A DNA stretch of 64,000 nt from SG8-40 sp963792855 (GCA_963792855.1 CAWBXZ010000003.1:1-64000), one strand, 5' to 3'. Shown: positions 8,497 to 18,552, counted from the first letter of the stretch. The notes: generated from the sequence alone by a model not told the origin. Made by a program: numbers and translations.

Positions 8497-11219
8497 TTAC
8501 GTATCGCGTCGGCCGATCCACGGCGACCGGCGAATCAGAATGTCCACCAGAAACAGCAGCAACGCCAGCGCAACGAACCAGGACCACAATGGCCGAGGCA
8601 CGAGCTGGCTATCGCCGTAGTCGGCAAATACATCCTGCGCCTTCGGTGCGAAAACACCGCCGGTGCTCGCGCTGAGTTCGCGCAGCAGCGTGTTATTCGG
8701 CGGCAACATCCGGTACTCGTCGGTCCAGGTGTAGGAAAGCAGTTGCTCGCCCGCCTGTGTCGCTTCCGATGAAGCGATACCGCCGCCTTCGAGCAGCGCG
8801 AACCGGTAGGGCTTGCCGGCGGCCGCCGAAATCGGCAGCCGCGCCCGGTACGCGCCCGGCGCAACCTGCCGCAACAGCAAGGTCGCCGTTTCACCGGAAG
8901 GCGCCGTTACCCTTACTCGCGGATACAGGCCATTGCGGTAACGATAATCCCGGACAAACCGGTCAGCTCGACGATGGCGTCGCTCTCCTCTCGCGTCACC
9001 CGCCAATCGAGCCCGGCTTCCGCACGGCGCGGGATGACGTCACGGACCACCTGCGACCAGAAACGTCCATAACCATCCCACTGAAGCCATTGACTCGACC
9101 AGCGGTTCTTTACATCGGACAGGAACGCGACGGTACGGCCGAGGCCGTAATGTGTGGCGACCAGCAGCGGCTGATCTTCCGGGGCGCGCAGCATGACGTC
9201 GGAAAACTGCTTGGCACGGGTGGTGACAAAACCGCCCAGCGGCGGACCCGAATCGAAATCCAGCCCGGCAATGGACGCAGCGCGATAACCGGCGACCGGC
9301 CTGAACGACTCTTCCACGATGGAATCGCCCAGCAGCCGGCGTGTTTCCGATACGAACAGACCCGGCATCTCGGCATCGTTCCTGGCAACGTAAGCCTTCC
9401 CTCCGGCGACTTCTGCAATCGCACTCATCAGATCCAGATTCGGCTTGGGCCCGATCGCAATGGTGGACAGCGTGATATCGTCCGCCGCCAGTTGCGCCAC
9501 CAGTTCTTCCATGCTCCCGGCCTGCGTGGTCAACTCCGGCGTCGCCGGCGCGGTCGCGCCACCGGCACGGCGAATGGCATCTTCCCTGTCGCGCGCGATC
9601 TGCGCCTGGATACGCTGCGCTTCCTGGGTGCTGGCACTGCCCGTCGCGGTCACGCCATCCGAGAGCAGGATGATGTGCCGGGTGCTCGATGTCGAGCCGG
9701 CAAGTATGCGTTGCGCCATCGCCAGCGCCGGATAGATTCGTGTCTGGCCACTGGCGGTCATGCTGGCGATGAGATCCTCCGCGCGCCGCTTGTTGCCGAC
9801 TTCGCGCAGAGGAACGACCGCGTGCGGCTGCGCATCGAATCCGATCACCGCCAGCCGGTGCTGTTCCTCCAGCAAGTCCAGTGTGGACAAGGCCGCGGTT
9901 TTCGCCAGCTCCAGCTTGCGGCCACGCATGCTGTGCGAGCGGTCAATGAGCAACACGAGGTCCAGTTCCCGGCGCTTTCTTTTGGCCTCGAAACGCACCG
10001 GTAGCAGCCGCTCGATTTCGTTTCCCGCATACCCCTGTTTGCCGTAAGTGCTCTCGCCCGCAGCAAACACCAGCCCGCCGCCGCGTTCGCGCACGAACAC
10101 ATCGAGCCCCCTAACCGTTTCCGGGCCGAGGTCGTGCGCATAAACATCGCTGAGAATGATCGCGTCATACCCCTCGATTCTCTTCGGGCTTTCGTCAAGA
10201 CCCCTGGCCGTCGATACGGTCACGTCGATGTGATGCGCTTGTAAAGCATCAGCAAGATAATGCGCGCTCTCCGGCGTGCCTTCGACATACAGCGCGCGCG
10301 GCTTCGGCCCGACCTGGACGCTCACGCTCAGCGTATTGTTGTCCGCAACCAGATCCGCCGGTGCCGTGAGTTGCGCGGTCAAAACGGAAACGCCCACACC
10401 CGGCATGCGCATATCAAACGCGACCGCGTTCTCACCGGCTGACAGCTTCACCTCGCGCTTGCCGAGGAGGCGGCGCCCGCTTTTCAGTTCGACAAGCGCC
10501 GGCATCGCATTCAGAGAACGAATGACGACGCGCACCACGACCGGTTCCATCTGCCTGACCCCCGGAGGGAAATCAATGGATTCGACCCAGGCGTCGCTGT
10601 CTGCCGAAGCGGCTGCCGGCACGGTAAAGACACGCACATTCTCGCCCTGCAGCCGCGTCATGGCACGCCCGATGTCACCGCGCGTCTGGTTGCCATCCGT
10701 AACCAGAACCAGACGTCTGGCGTGCCCGGGAGCGAAACCGAACATCGCGGCATGCAGTGCCGACTCGATGTCGGTCGCGCCCTGTCCGATTGCCGCGTCG
10801 TCTGCAGACTGGCCGCTGCCATTCGCGAAACGCTCCGGCGCAGCGCTGCTTACCGGGACCGACAGGACCTGCTCGGGCGAGTCCACCAGCCTGAAGCCGT
10901 CCGCAAAGACCAGATAACGCGCCTGTTCCGGTTGATAGCGTTCGTTGGCTGCCGCCGCCCAGTCCAGTGCCTGCTTGATGAACGCCGAAGAAACGCTGCG
11001 CGAAACGTCAATCGCGTAGACCACCGACTTCGCTTCGATGCGCTGCAGGGAGATCGGCTGCGCGAGCGCGACAACGAGAAACAGAAACGCCAGCGTTCTC
11101 ACGACCGTCGCCAGTAACAACCGGCGCGGCGCGTGCAAGCTGCGGCCAAACCATGCGACCAGCCAGAAAAGGGGCAACAACCCCAGCAACCACAACGCGT
11201 GCAGGTTCGACAGCATCAT
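8497..11219 (-). pseudogene. VWA / glutamine-amidotransferase-like membrane protein, frameshifted near C-terminus
   Basis: About 907 residues after adding one base to the CCC run at 8949-8951; as sequenced the long frame ends at 8913. It begins with membrane helices (HALWLLGLLPLFWLVAW and VRTLAFLFLVVALAQP), then a first von Willebrand A domain (MIDAS residues DVSRS). An amidotransferase-like domain follows (GYDAIILSDVYAHDLG, GGGLVFAAGE), with a second VWA MIDAS (LLIDRSHSM), and a membrane helix closes the C-terminus (SWFVALALLLFLVDIL). Its ATG overlaps the stop of the preceding gene by four bases, so they are translationally coupled. Such proteins usually accompany MoxR ATPases and BatA-type partners in envelope stress or metallocofactor maturation. 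Confidence 0.8.
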
Positions 11220-12976
11220 CTCGAGAAGCGGCGCGCCCACGCCAGCCATTCAACGGCCATCACGATCATCGCGAACACCACCAGCGCAATCCATGGTTCG
11301 ATCCGCGCCATGTTCGTCACCCGCCCGCCATCAGAAGACGCGTTCTCGAAACGGCTGACATTGATGTCCGCATCACGAGGGTCGAGCACGTTGGCGACAA
11401 TGCGAACTTTTCCGTCATCGCCGATCGCGGTGTAAACGTCCGGCCTTGTCGCGTCGAACAGGGTTGCGGCTCCGAACGCATGCGTGCGCACGACCTTCCC
11501 GGCGCCGTCGAGGACGCGTGCCTGCGGCATGGGCACCTGAACGTTGCCGAGTCCGGTGGACATGACCGGGTCGGTGTCGACCAGCCAGCGCAACGCATTG
11601 CCGAGAAAAACGGGAAAGCCCGGCTGCACCGAAAGGTTCGAGTCTTCCGGCGAGAAGCCGGCGGCGATCCAGCGGCGGCCGGCGATGCCGGCCGCGATCA
11701 ACGCGCCGTTTGTCGTGCTGACCAGTGCCGATGCCTCATCGGGCACCGCAGTCAACAGCGAAGCGCGCGCGGTTCTGAGCTTCTGCCATGCGACGCCGTC
11801 AAGAACAGCATGACCGCGCTGCCAGTCACTGATCACCGGGTCGTTCACGGTTCGCCATTCGCCCGGCAACCAGGACGTCTTCCCCGGACGAAACAGCAAT
11901 GCGCCGCGGACGGGAGGTTGCGCCGGTGCAAAACGGTCGAACACGAAGGCATCCGCGCGCAGCTCGTTGTGCCATGCGGCCGGCGCGATGACGCGCAGCC
12001 GAACACCGGGGAGCGACCGGATTGCGTCTTCCAGCCGCTCATTTCCTGTACTGACGAGCACCACATCGCGGACGCGATGCGGCGCGACCATCGCAAACGC
12101 AATGTCGTCCTGCGCAAACGCATCGCCTTCGGCCAGTGCCGCCGCTGCGAGAACGCCTGCGTCGAAATCGCTGATGTCGAAGCTGGCGTCGATCAACTCG
12201 CCGGCATTCATCTGTAATTCCTGCGCGACCGAAAACTGTTCCGTTCCACGCAGCGACAGCCGCACACGTTGTGCTTGAGTGGATGCGTTATAGACCTGCA
12301 CGAAGGCTTCCACCCTTAGCGGATCCGCCGGAAACGGGCGCACCTGCAAGCCGGTAATCGCAACGTTCACGGCCTGCTCGAATACCGAATGCACAACGGC
12401 ATCGCCGGGAACGCCGAAACCGGCGACACCATCGGTAATGACGTGCAGATCGAACGCGCCCGCTTCCGGCAAGACCGGGCTGCGCGCCGTACCATGACTG
12501 CTCACCTCAAATCGTCCGAGCGCCTCGAGAGCACGGGCCGGCCTCACAAACCCCTCGACCGGAGCACGCCCCATCGTGTCCACCAGCATGACGTCAACCC
12601 CGCTGGCATCAATGATCGACCTGGCCTTTGCAACGGCGTTTTGCCATCGGCTCGCGCCATCACGGGTGCGGGCCGCCATCGACGGGCTGTTGTCCAGAAC
12701 AACGACGACTTTCAGTTGATCATTGCCGAGTCCTTCCGGCCTTCCGAGCGCCAAAGCCAGCGCCAGACCGACCAACAGGCACAACAACAACGACAGCAGC
12801 CAGCGCCAGGGCGCGTGGTACCTGCTGCGCTGACGCAGCACTTCCGCCCACAGCACGGTGGACGACACTGCGCGGCGCAACGCGCGCGGGCGCAGCAGGT
12901 GCAACAGGACGATCAGTAATGCGGTGATCGCGATCACGGCATAGGCCAGCAAAGGGGAAAGCGCCAGCGCGTTCAT
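11216..12976 (-). CDS. BatA-like VWA-domain membrane protein
   Basis: 586 residues from the ATG at 12976 (22 bases after the upstream stop). The N-terminus has two membrane segments, MNALALSPLLAYAVIAITAL and a second around WRWLLSLLLCLLVGLAL, the arrangement of BatA/aerotolerance-type proteins. A VWA domain follows with the metal-site motif VVLDNSPSM. The long middle has no recognised motif; the C-terminus ends in another helix (WIALVVFAMIVMAVEWLAW). The domain would face the periplasm or cytoplasm as a protein-interaction platform. Middle gene of a three-gene operon, overlapping the next by ATGA. Confidence 0.8.
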   Translation of the reverse strand: MNALALSPLLAYAVIAITALLIVLLHLLRPRALRRAVSSTVLWAEVLRQRSRYHAPWRWLLSLLLCLLVGLALALALGRPEGLGNDQLKVVVVLDNSPSMAARTRDGASRWQNAVAKARSIIDASGVDVMLVDTMGRAPVEGFVRPARALEALGRFEVSSHGTARSPVLPEAGAFDLHVITDGVAGFGVPGDAVVHSVFEQAVNVAITGLQVRPFPADPLRVEAFVQVYNASTQAQRVRLSLRGTEQFSVAQELQMNAGELIDASFDISDFDAGVLAAAALAEGDAFAQDDIAFAMVAPHRVRDVVLVSTGNERLEDAIRSLPGVRLRVIAPAAWHNELRADAFVFDRFAPAQPPVRGALLFRPGKTSWLPGEWRTVNDPVISDWQRGHAVLDGVAWQKLRTARASLLTAVPDEASALVSTTNGALIAAGIAGRRWIAAGFSPEDSNLSVQPGFPVFLGNALRWLVDTDPVMSTGLGNVQVPMPQARVLDGAGKVVRTHAFGAATLFDATRPDVYTAIGDDGKVRIVANVLDPRDADINVSRFENASSDGGRVTNMARIEPWIALVVFAMIVMAVEWLAWARRFSR

Positions 12977-12998
12977 GACAGACGATTCGCCGGCCGCT

Positions 12999-14495
12999 TC
13001 ATTGGTCCGCGGCGACTTCCCGGCGGTGCTGGCGCACCGAATACACCCTGGCGGCATCACGATAGGCAATCGGCAACCGCTCTTCACCGACGCTTTGCTC
13101 GGCACCGCCACGCTGCTCGGCTACGATGGTTTCGTACCGGGTGTTTGCCGCCTGCGCCTGGGTGGCGGCATAGAACGACTCTTCGCTGCCGTCGGAAAGT
13201 TCGGTTTCCGGCTGGTCGATTTTCACGGTCTGCATCTGCAGTTGCAGACGCATTGTCCTGGCGCCGAGCACCGGCTGCGCTTCGGCATCGCCCTCCGGGT
13301 TGCCGACTGGCTGCTCGCCGCTACCGGCACCACCGGTGCTCACCCCGATACGCCGTCCCATTGCGCCGCTGCCGACAGTCGTGCGGCCCAGCCCCTGCAT
13401 CGGACTGGTTTCACCCCGCACGACCTCGCGCCCCCCGGTGCTGTCACGCGACATTCCCTGCAAGGTGGTGTTCAACACCTGTTCTTCCGGACTCATTTCA
13501 CCGGGAAGACTCTCCTGGGCATCGCGCATCTCTTCGCGCAACTCGCGTGTCAGGTCATCGGTCGCCCTCTCGTTCGTGCCTCCCGCATCGTCGGTTGCCG
13601 CTTGCCCGGACCAGCCACCCCCTTCATTCAGCAGCGACTGCAAACGATCAACAATGCCTTTCGCAAGCTGCTCCGACATCTGCTCGACTTCCGGCCTTGC
13701 GGCAGCGCCGGTGGCCGGCAGCGCGGCTTCGCGCTGCCGCATGCCGGCGAGCAGGCGGGATGCCTGCTTTGCATCACGCGCCGCGATCGCTTGCGCCATT
13801 TCCGCACTGTGCGGACCAGCCCTGAGATCTCGCGCCAGTTTCTCGACTTTCAACCATGCCGCTTCCGTGGGTTGATCGGAGAACTCGTCCGCGCCGTGGT
13901 CTTCATCAGTGACGGGACCCGGCGCGGCAAGGTAACCGGCGTCGCGCTGCGCCAACCGGCTTGCGCCGTTATCCGCACCCGGCGCAGGATCGACGCGCTC
14001 CGGCAGCGCCAGCAACGCCGCGCTCACCGCCAGCAGTGCGACTGCCGCGGGGAAGCTGCGCGGCAACACCGGCGGAACGAGCCGGGTAAAGTCCAGACGC
14101 CCGAGCGTCTGTGCGGCACGCGCGAGGTGCAGGCGAACGAAATCGTCCGGGAAGTGACTGTTCGCAAACCAGAGCGCACTGGCAGCTTCGTTGTGCAGCC
14201 CGGCCCGCGCATCGACGACGACGGCCGCGCCGGCCCGGTCCGGCGGCAGGAGTAAATCGCGGCCCATGATGCGCCAGACGAACCAGGTGAGCCCCATCGC
14301 GGCGGCGAAAAGAAACAGCGGCAGCAGCGCACTGAGTACCGGCCCCGGTCCAAGCGCGCCATCCAGCAGCCGGTATCCGGTCGCCAGAATCAATAAACCG
14401 ATGAACAGCCGTGCACCGTCTTCCAACCGCTCGTTCAACCGGATGCGGCGAGCAGCATGATCGAGCTGCTGAAAAATCATGTCACGTTCGGACAT
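12999..14495 (-). CDS. Membrane protein of a VWA operon (DUF4175-like)
   Basis: 498 residues. The first 90 contain two hydrophobic segments (ARLFIGLLILATGYRLLD and LSALLPLFLFAAAMGLTWF), with a third near 148-163 (AAVALLAVSAALLALP). The remaining two thirds are hydrophilic, rich in Gly, Gln and Glu and likely partly disordered or coiled. This layout resembles DUF4175-type proteins that precede BatA-like genes in MoxR/VWA operons. It is the first gene of the operon; the divergent sulfatase-family gene starts 184 bases away. Neither moxR nor a DUF58 gene is adjacent. The family assignment is by layout and context, not a firm motif. Confidence 0.6.
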   Translation of the reverse strand: MSERDMIFQQLDHAARRIRLNERLEDGARLFIGLLILATGYRLLDGALGPGPVLSALLPLFLFAAAMGLTWFVWRIMGRDLLLPPDRAGAAVVVDARAGLHNEAASALWFANSHFPDDFVRLHLARAAQTLGRLDFTRLVPPVLPRSFPAAVALLAVSAALLALPERVDPAPGADNGASRLAQRDAGYLAAPGPVTDEDHGADEFSDQPTEAAWLKVEKLARDLRAGPHSAEMAQAIAARDAKQASRLLAGMRQREAALPATGAAARPEVEQMSEQLAKGIVDRLQSLLNEGGGWSGQAATDDAGGTNERATDDLTRELREEMRDAQESLPGEMSPEEQVLNTTLQGMSRDSTGGREVVRGETSPMQGLGRTTVGSGAMGRRIGVSTGGAGSGEQPVGNPEGDAEAQPVLGARTMRLQLQMQTVKIDQPETELSDGSEESFYAATQAQAANTRYETIVAEQRGGAEQSVGEERLPIAYRDAARVYSVRQHRREVAADQ

Positions 14496-14678
14496 CTCAG
14501 TACGCCACCGCCAGCAACGAACAAGGGCTGCGAGACGCCGGGCTCAGGAGCGTGTCCGCCCGGCACGAGGGAGCACCCGGCAAGATCGCGCACCGGACGC
14601 ACAAGTTGCCCGGCGCTTCGTGGCACTCTCTGAAGATCGTATCATAGTGAACAATTACTACAGGCGGAGGCAGTCACG

Positions 14679-16136
14679 ATGAACCGGGGCCGCGACCGAG
14701 GCAACCATCACGTCACCCGCGTAATTGCAGCATTCGGGCTCGCGCTCGTGACGAATTTGAGTACAGCGCAGCAACCGGATGCGAAAGCGGAAGATGCCGG
14801 ACGGAAGGATCTGCAACGGCCCCATATCGTCTACATCCTTGCCGATGACCTGGGCTGGGCCGACGTCGGGTTCCATGGCGGCGTAGCGCGCACGCCGCAC
14901 CTCGACCGCCTTGCAAGCAACGGCGCCACGCTCAATACGTTCTACGCACAACCGTTTTCCAGCCAGACGCGTGCCGCAATCCTCACCGGGCGTTATCCGA
15001 TGCGATACGGACTGCAAACACTTTCGATCGGCCCCGAAAGTGACTACGGACTCCCCGCCGAAGAACGCACGTTCGCGCAAGCGCTGAAGGATAACGGCTA
15101 CAGTACGGCCTACCTTGGCAGTTGGCTGCTGGGCCATGCCGACAAGGCATTCTGGCCGACACAACGCGGCTTCGATCAGTTTTACGGCACGCTCGGCGGG
15201 CTCGCAGAGCCGGTATTGCGCAAGGATGTCAAAACGGACTGGTACCGCAACGACCGTCCCATCCGCGAGTCCGGCTATGTAACGGACCTGATCGCAGCCG
15301 AGGCCGCCGCGATCATCGGCAAACAGCCTGCCGCCTCTCCACTGCTGCTGGTCGCGGCATTCGACACGCCGGCGAAATACTGGGGTGCACCGAAGACACT
15401 GATCGACTCGTACAAGGCAATCGACGACGACGCGCGCCGTAGTTACGCGGCGGCGGTCACGGCTCTCGATGCCGCGGTCGGAACGATCGTCGCTGCCCTC
15501 GAAAAACGCAGCATGCTGGAGAACACGCTGATCGTTTTCCACAGTGACAATGGCGGCGCATTGCCGATGCGCTTCGCCACCGGCGACGGTGACATCCGTA
15601 GCCCGGTCGCAGACAACGGTGTGTTTCGCCAGGGCAAGGGCAGCCTCTACGAAGGCGGGGTGCGCGTCGCGGCACTGGCGCATTGGCCCGCGCGCATCAA
15701 ACCGAAAACCATCGTGACCCAGCCGATCCATGTCACCGACATGTATGTGACCTTGCTGGCGGCAGGCGGAGCCTCGCTGGAACAAGACAGAAAACCCGAT
15801 GGCGTGGATGCGTTTCCCGTCATCGCCGACGGAAAACTCACGACACGCCGAGGAAAGGAAATCCTGCTCAACGTCGAGGCTTTCCACGGCGCCTTGCGCG
15901 CGGGCGAGTGGAAACTCATCGTTCACACGGCCATGCCGGCCCGAATCGAGTTGTTCCAGATCGCAAACGACCCGGAGGAAGCCGAGAATCAAGCCGCCAC
16001 CTACCCGGATCGGGTCGCCGAAATGATGGCGCGGCTCAATGATTACGCGTACGAAATGGCGCCGGCGAAGTACCTCGGCGAACCCGGCAACGATAACCGT
16101 CCGGTTTTCTGGCTGGAGAACAGGCCGGCGCGATAA
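14679..16136 (+). CDS. Sulfatase-family protein with degenerate active site
   Basis: 485 residues, ATG behind GGAGG, with a signal peptide ending near NLSTAQQ. The alkaline-phosphatase/sulfatase fold is clear: ADDLGWADVG (metal ligands D56, D57), HSDNGG (D290, N291) and GKGSLYEGGVR (K320). Key catalytic parts differ from working sulfatases. The formylglycine motif C/S-x-P-x-R reads SSQTR (residues 94-98), with Ser at the modified position but Gln for Pro. The usual GKWHLG reads GSWLLG (147-152), losing the Lys and His. The His after the next strand is also missing (FDTPAKYWG). It may be an inactive or repurposed member, or act on another ester. It diverges from the VWA operon. Confidence 0.8.
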   Translation: MNRGRDRGNHHVTRVIAAFGLALVTNLSTAQQPDAKAEDAGRKDLQRPHIVYILADDLGWADVGFHGGVARTPHLDRLASNGATLNTFYAQPFSSQTRAAILTGRYPMRYGLQTLSIGPESDYGLPAEERTFAQALKDNGYSTAYLGSWLLGHADKAFWPTQRGFDQFYGTLGGLAEPVLRKDVKTDWYRNDRPIRESGYVTDLIAAEAAAIIGKQPAASPLLLVAAFDTPAKYWGAPKTLIDSYKAIDDDARRSYAAAVTALDAAVGTIVAALEKRSMLENTLIVFHSDNGGALPMRFATGDGDIRSPVADNGVFRQGKGSLYEGGVRVAALAHWPARIKPKTIVTQPIHVTDMYVTLLAAGGASLEQDRKPDGVDAFPVIADGKLTTRRGKEILLNVEAFHGALRAGEWKLIVHTAMPARIELFQIANDPEEAENQAATYPDRVAEMMARLNDYAYEMAPAKYLGEPGNDNRPVFWLENRPAR

Positions 16137-16276
16137 ACGCCGGGTGGCGCCGGACCGCAGCAACAACGGCAACCACGCCGCTCGCTGTCACCGCGTGTCC
16201 CGACGGGTCAGATCATCCCGGGCCGAACAGACTCCGTGCTGTCGGAATCAGGCGTTGCTGCCCGAGGATCCGGGGA

Positions 16277-16654
16277 TCAGTCCTCGACCTGAACCGACTG
16301 CAGGAACGTGTATATCTTCCAGACGGTTTCGTCGTCGAGAATCCCTTTCCAGGGCGGCATCCCCTTGGGCGGGCGCCCGTTCTGCACGGTCGTGTAGAAC
16401 GTCGACATGGCATAGTCTCCATAGCGCAGATTCAGGCGGCGCAGATCGCGCGGGCGCTCGCCTTGCACTGCCCATGGGCCATGGCAGTGCGAACAGTACT
16501 GGTTCAGAAGGCTGCCGCCCTCTTCGACAATGTCATCGCGTCCGGCATAGGGATTGACCAACTCCCCGTCATCCGCGGACGCGGCAAATGGTGAGAAGAA
16601 CAACCCGGCGGCCAACAATACGGCCGGGGCCAACAATCCAGATAACGGCTTCAC
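16277..16654 (-). CDS. Periplasmic c-type cytochrome (quinoprotein electron acceptor)
   Basis: 125 residues from the GTG at 16654, chosen because a GGAGG lies ten bases upstream; ATG alternatives further up lack this. A signal peptide covers about residues 1-27 (VKPLSGLLAPAVLLAAG, then AASA). One haem c site, CSHCH (C54, C57, H58), and a probable axial Met in PKGMPPWKG define a class I monohaem cytochrome. It follows the PQQ dehydrogenase on the same strand, separated by a strong terminator hairpin, and most likely takes electrons from it towards the oxidase, as cytochromes cL, XoxG and c550 do. Confidence 0.85.
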   Translation of the reverse strand: MKPLSGLLAPAVLLAAGLFFSPFAASADDGELVNPYAGRDDIVEEGGSLLNQYCSHCHGPWAVQGERPRDLRRLNLRYGDYAMSTFYTTVQNGRPPKGMPPWKGILDDETVWKIYTFLQSVQVED

Positions 16655-16691
16655 TGCGAGAATACCTCCATACATTCTTGACTCTGGACGG

Positions 16692-16720
16692 AAAAACGGC
16701 GGGACGTAGACGTCCCGCCG
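16692..16720 (-). terminator. Rho-independent terminator after the PQQ dehydrogenase
   Basis: A perfect GC-rich stem (CGGCGGGACG at 16697-16706 pairing with 16111-equivalent bases 16711-16720) with a tiny loop is followed on the minus strand by five T. It lies between the dehydrogenase stop (16750) and the cytochrome start (16654), so it should limit transcription of the cytochrome to read-through or a separate promoter. Confidence 0.75.
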
Positions 16721-16749
16721 CATTCCTCAACCCAAACGACGGTTGATCG

Positions 16750-18447
16750 TTACAGTGCGAACACCACCAGCACGCCACCTTCAGGGCTGGCGTCGATCAC
16801 GCGCTGGCCAATTTTACCGAAGAACGAGGGTGGTCCCTTGCTGCGGCCGGCAACAACCGCGAGGTATTGCTTGCCATCAACGGTATAGGTCATCGGGCTT
16901 TGAATAATGCCGGTACCTACGTCGAACTCCCACAGCACCTTGCCGGTCTTGGCATTGACTGCCTTGAGCATGCCGTGCTGGTTGCCGTAGAACACCAGAC
17001 CGCCAGCGGTTGTCATCGCACCGCTCACGAATGGCAGATCTTCGTTGATGACCCATGCCTTCTCTTTCTTGACCGGGTCCCACGCCATGAATTCGGCAAG
17101 ATGGTCACCCGAAGCACCCGACATGTCGAGGTTGAATTCCGACGCAAGGTAGAAACGCCCCGGCGTGTACTCTTCTTCCTTGTTGGCGATATCCATGCAC
17201 ATGTTGAACGCCGGCAGGTAGACGAGTCCGGTACCCGGGTTATAGGCCATCGGCGACCAGTTCTTGCCACCGATCAGGTTCGGACAGACGTTACGGGCCC
17301 ACTTGCCCAGCTGCGGCCGCTTCTCGTTGTTGGCCGCTTCGACCGGACGACCGGTCTTGAGGTCAACGTGCGTCGCCCAGTTCACCGTGACGAACGGGTC
17401 CGCCGAAATGAGTTCACCGGTTGCGCGGTTGAGCACGTAGAAAAAGCCGTTACGGTCGGCGTGCATCAGTGCCGGCACGGTCTTTCCGCCAACCTTCAGA
17501 TCATAGAGGACCGCTTCGTTGATGCCGTCGTAGTCCCACACGTCATTCGGCGTGAACTGGTAACCCCATGCAATCGCACCCGTGTCGGCGTCGAACGCGA
17601 GTTGCGACGCCGTCCACTTGTTGGTCAGATCACCGAACTCCGAGGAATCGATACTGCGCGTGTGACCGCCCCAGGGACCGGCGTTACTGGTGGACCAGTA
17701 AATCATGTTGAGCTTCGGATCGTAGGAACCGACACCCCAGGTTGAACCGGCACCGGTCTTCCACGAATCACCCTTCCACGATTCGTTGCCCGGCTCGCCC
17801 GGACCCGGGATGGTGTAGGTCTTCCAGACCTCTTCGCCCGTTTCCTGATCGTACGCAGCGATGAAACCGCGGATACCGTACTCACCGCCGGCGATTCCGG
17901 TCACGACCAGATTATTGACGATCAGCGGCGGCGAGGTAATCGCATGGCCGTTTCTGTAGTTCTCGACCGTTGTGGTCCACAACGTCTTGCCGGTATTGGC
18001 ATCGAGCGCGACCAGCTTCGCATCGAGGCGGCCGAAAAACACCTTGCCGTTCGCATAGGCAACGCCGCGGTTATCCAGACCACAGCAAACCGTGGCGAAA
18101 TAATCGTTCGGCATTTCGGGTTGATGCGCCCACTTGGTCTTGCCGGTTTTCGCGTCGAGAGCAAATACGTAACGCGGCCCGGTCGACGTCGTCACGAACA
18201 TCGTGTCACCGACGACCAACGGGGTTGATTCCTGGGTTTCCAGGGAGCCCAGAGAATGCATCCAGGCGACCTTGAGTTTGTGAACGTTGCTGGTTTTGAT
18301 CTGGTTGAGTTCACTGTAACGGGTGTTCGAACGATCGTTCCCGCCATAGTGAAGCCACTGACCTTTGTCGGCATAGCTCGCAGCCGATGCTGTAACCAGC
18401 ACGGCTCCGACAATGCCGGTCAGCACTTTGCGACTGACTCGACTCAT
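16750..18447 (-). CDS. PQQ-dependent alcohol dehydrogenase, predicted lanthanide type
   Basis: 565 residues with a signal peptide (about 1-26, ending ASYA) and a strong GGAGAGGAG ribosome site. Eight-bladed propeller repeats are visible (DAKTGKTKWAH, DANTGKTLWTT, DADTGAIAWGY, NAKTGKVLWEF). The adjacent-Cys ring disulphide is C121-C122 (VCCGLDNRG). The active site reads NDVWDYDGINE: D305 is the catalytic base, and D307, two residues on, is the extra Asp that marks XoxF/PedH-type enzymes using La/Ce rather than calcium, where calcium enzymes have Ala or similar. It oxidises primary alcohols in the periplasm, passing electrons to the cytochrome downstream. The exact substrate is not determined. 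Confidence 0.88.
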   Translation of the reverse strand: MSRVSRKVLTGIVGAVLVTASAASYADKGQWLHYGGNDRSNTRYSELNQIKTSNVHKLKVAWMHSLGSLETQESTPLVVGDTMFVTTSTGPRYVFALDAKTGKTKWAHQPEMPNDYFATVCCGLDNRGVAYANGKVFFGRLDAKLVALDANTGKTLWTTTVENYRNGHAITSPPLIVNNLVVTGIAGGEYGIRGFIAAYDQETGEEVWKTYTIPGPGEPGNESWKGDSWKTGAGSTWGVGSYDPKLNMIYWSTSNAGPWGGHTRSIDSSEFGDLTNKWTASQLAFDADTGAIAWGYQFTPNDVWDYDGINEAVLYDLKVGGKTVPALMHADRNGFFYVLNRATGELISADPFVTVNWATHVDLKTGRPVEAANNEKRPQLGKWARNVCPNLIGGKNWSPMAYNPGTGLVYLPAFNMCMDIANKEEEYTPGRFYLASEFNLDMSGASGDHLAEFMAWDPVKKEKAWVINEDLPFVSGAMTTAGGLVFYGNQHGMLKAVNAKTGKVLWEFDVGTGIIQSPMTYTVDGKQYLAVVAGRSKGPPSFFGKIGQRVIDASPEGGVLVVFAL

Positions 18448-18524
18448 AGCTCCTCTCCCCTCATATTATTTGATTGGGTCCCGGAACAGCAGGCCACAGC
18501 GGACGGCTGCCCAAGGTAGAGGAA

Positions 18525-18552
18525 CGATTACAGAATCGACCAAACGTGTCAA
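18525..18552 (-). promoter_or_regulatory. Candidate sigma70 promoter of the PQQ dehydrogenase
   Basis: On the minus strand TTGACA (18552-18547) is followed after 16 bases by TAATCG (18530-18525). The box pair lies about 80 bases upstream of the dehydrogenase start, in a 280-base gene-free region. The -35 is a perfect match; the -10 is weaker. Confidence 0.4.

Noticed and set aside
8757..10004. 415-codon plus-strand frame
   Set aside because: Antisense to the VWA gene, composition typical of a shadow.
14658..16172. 504-codon minus-strand frame
   Set aside because: Antisense to the sulfatase-family gene, which has clear domain motifs and a ribosome site.
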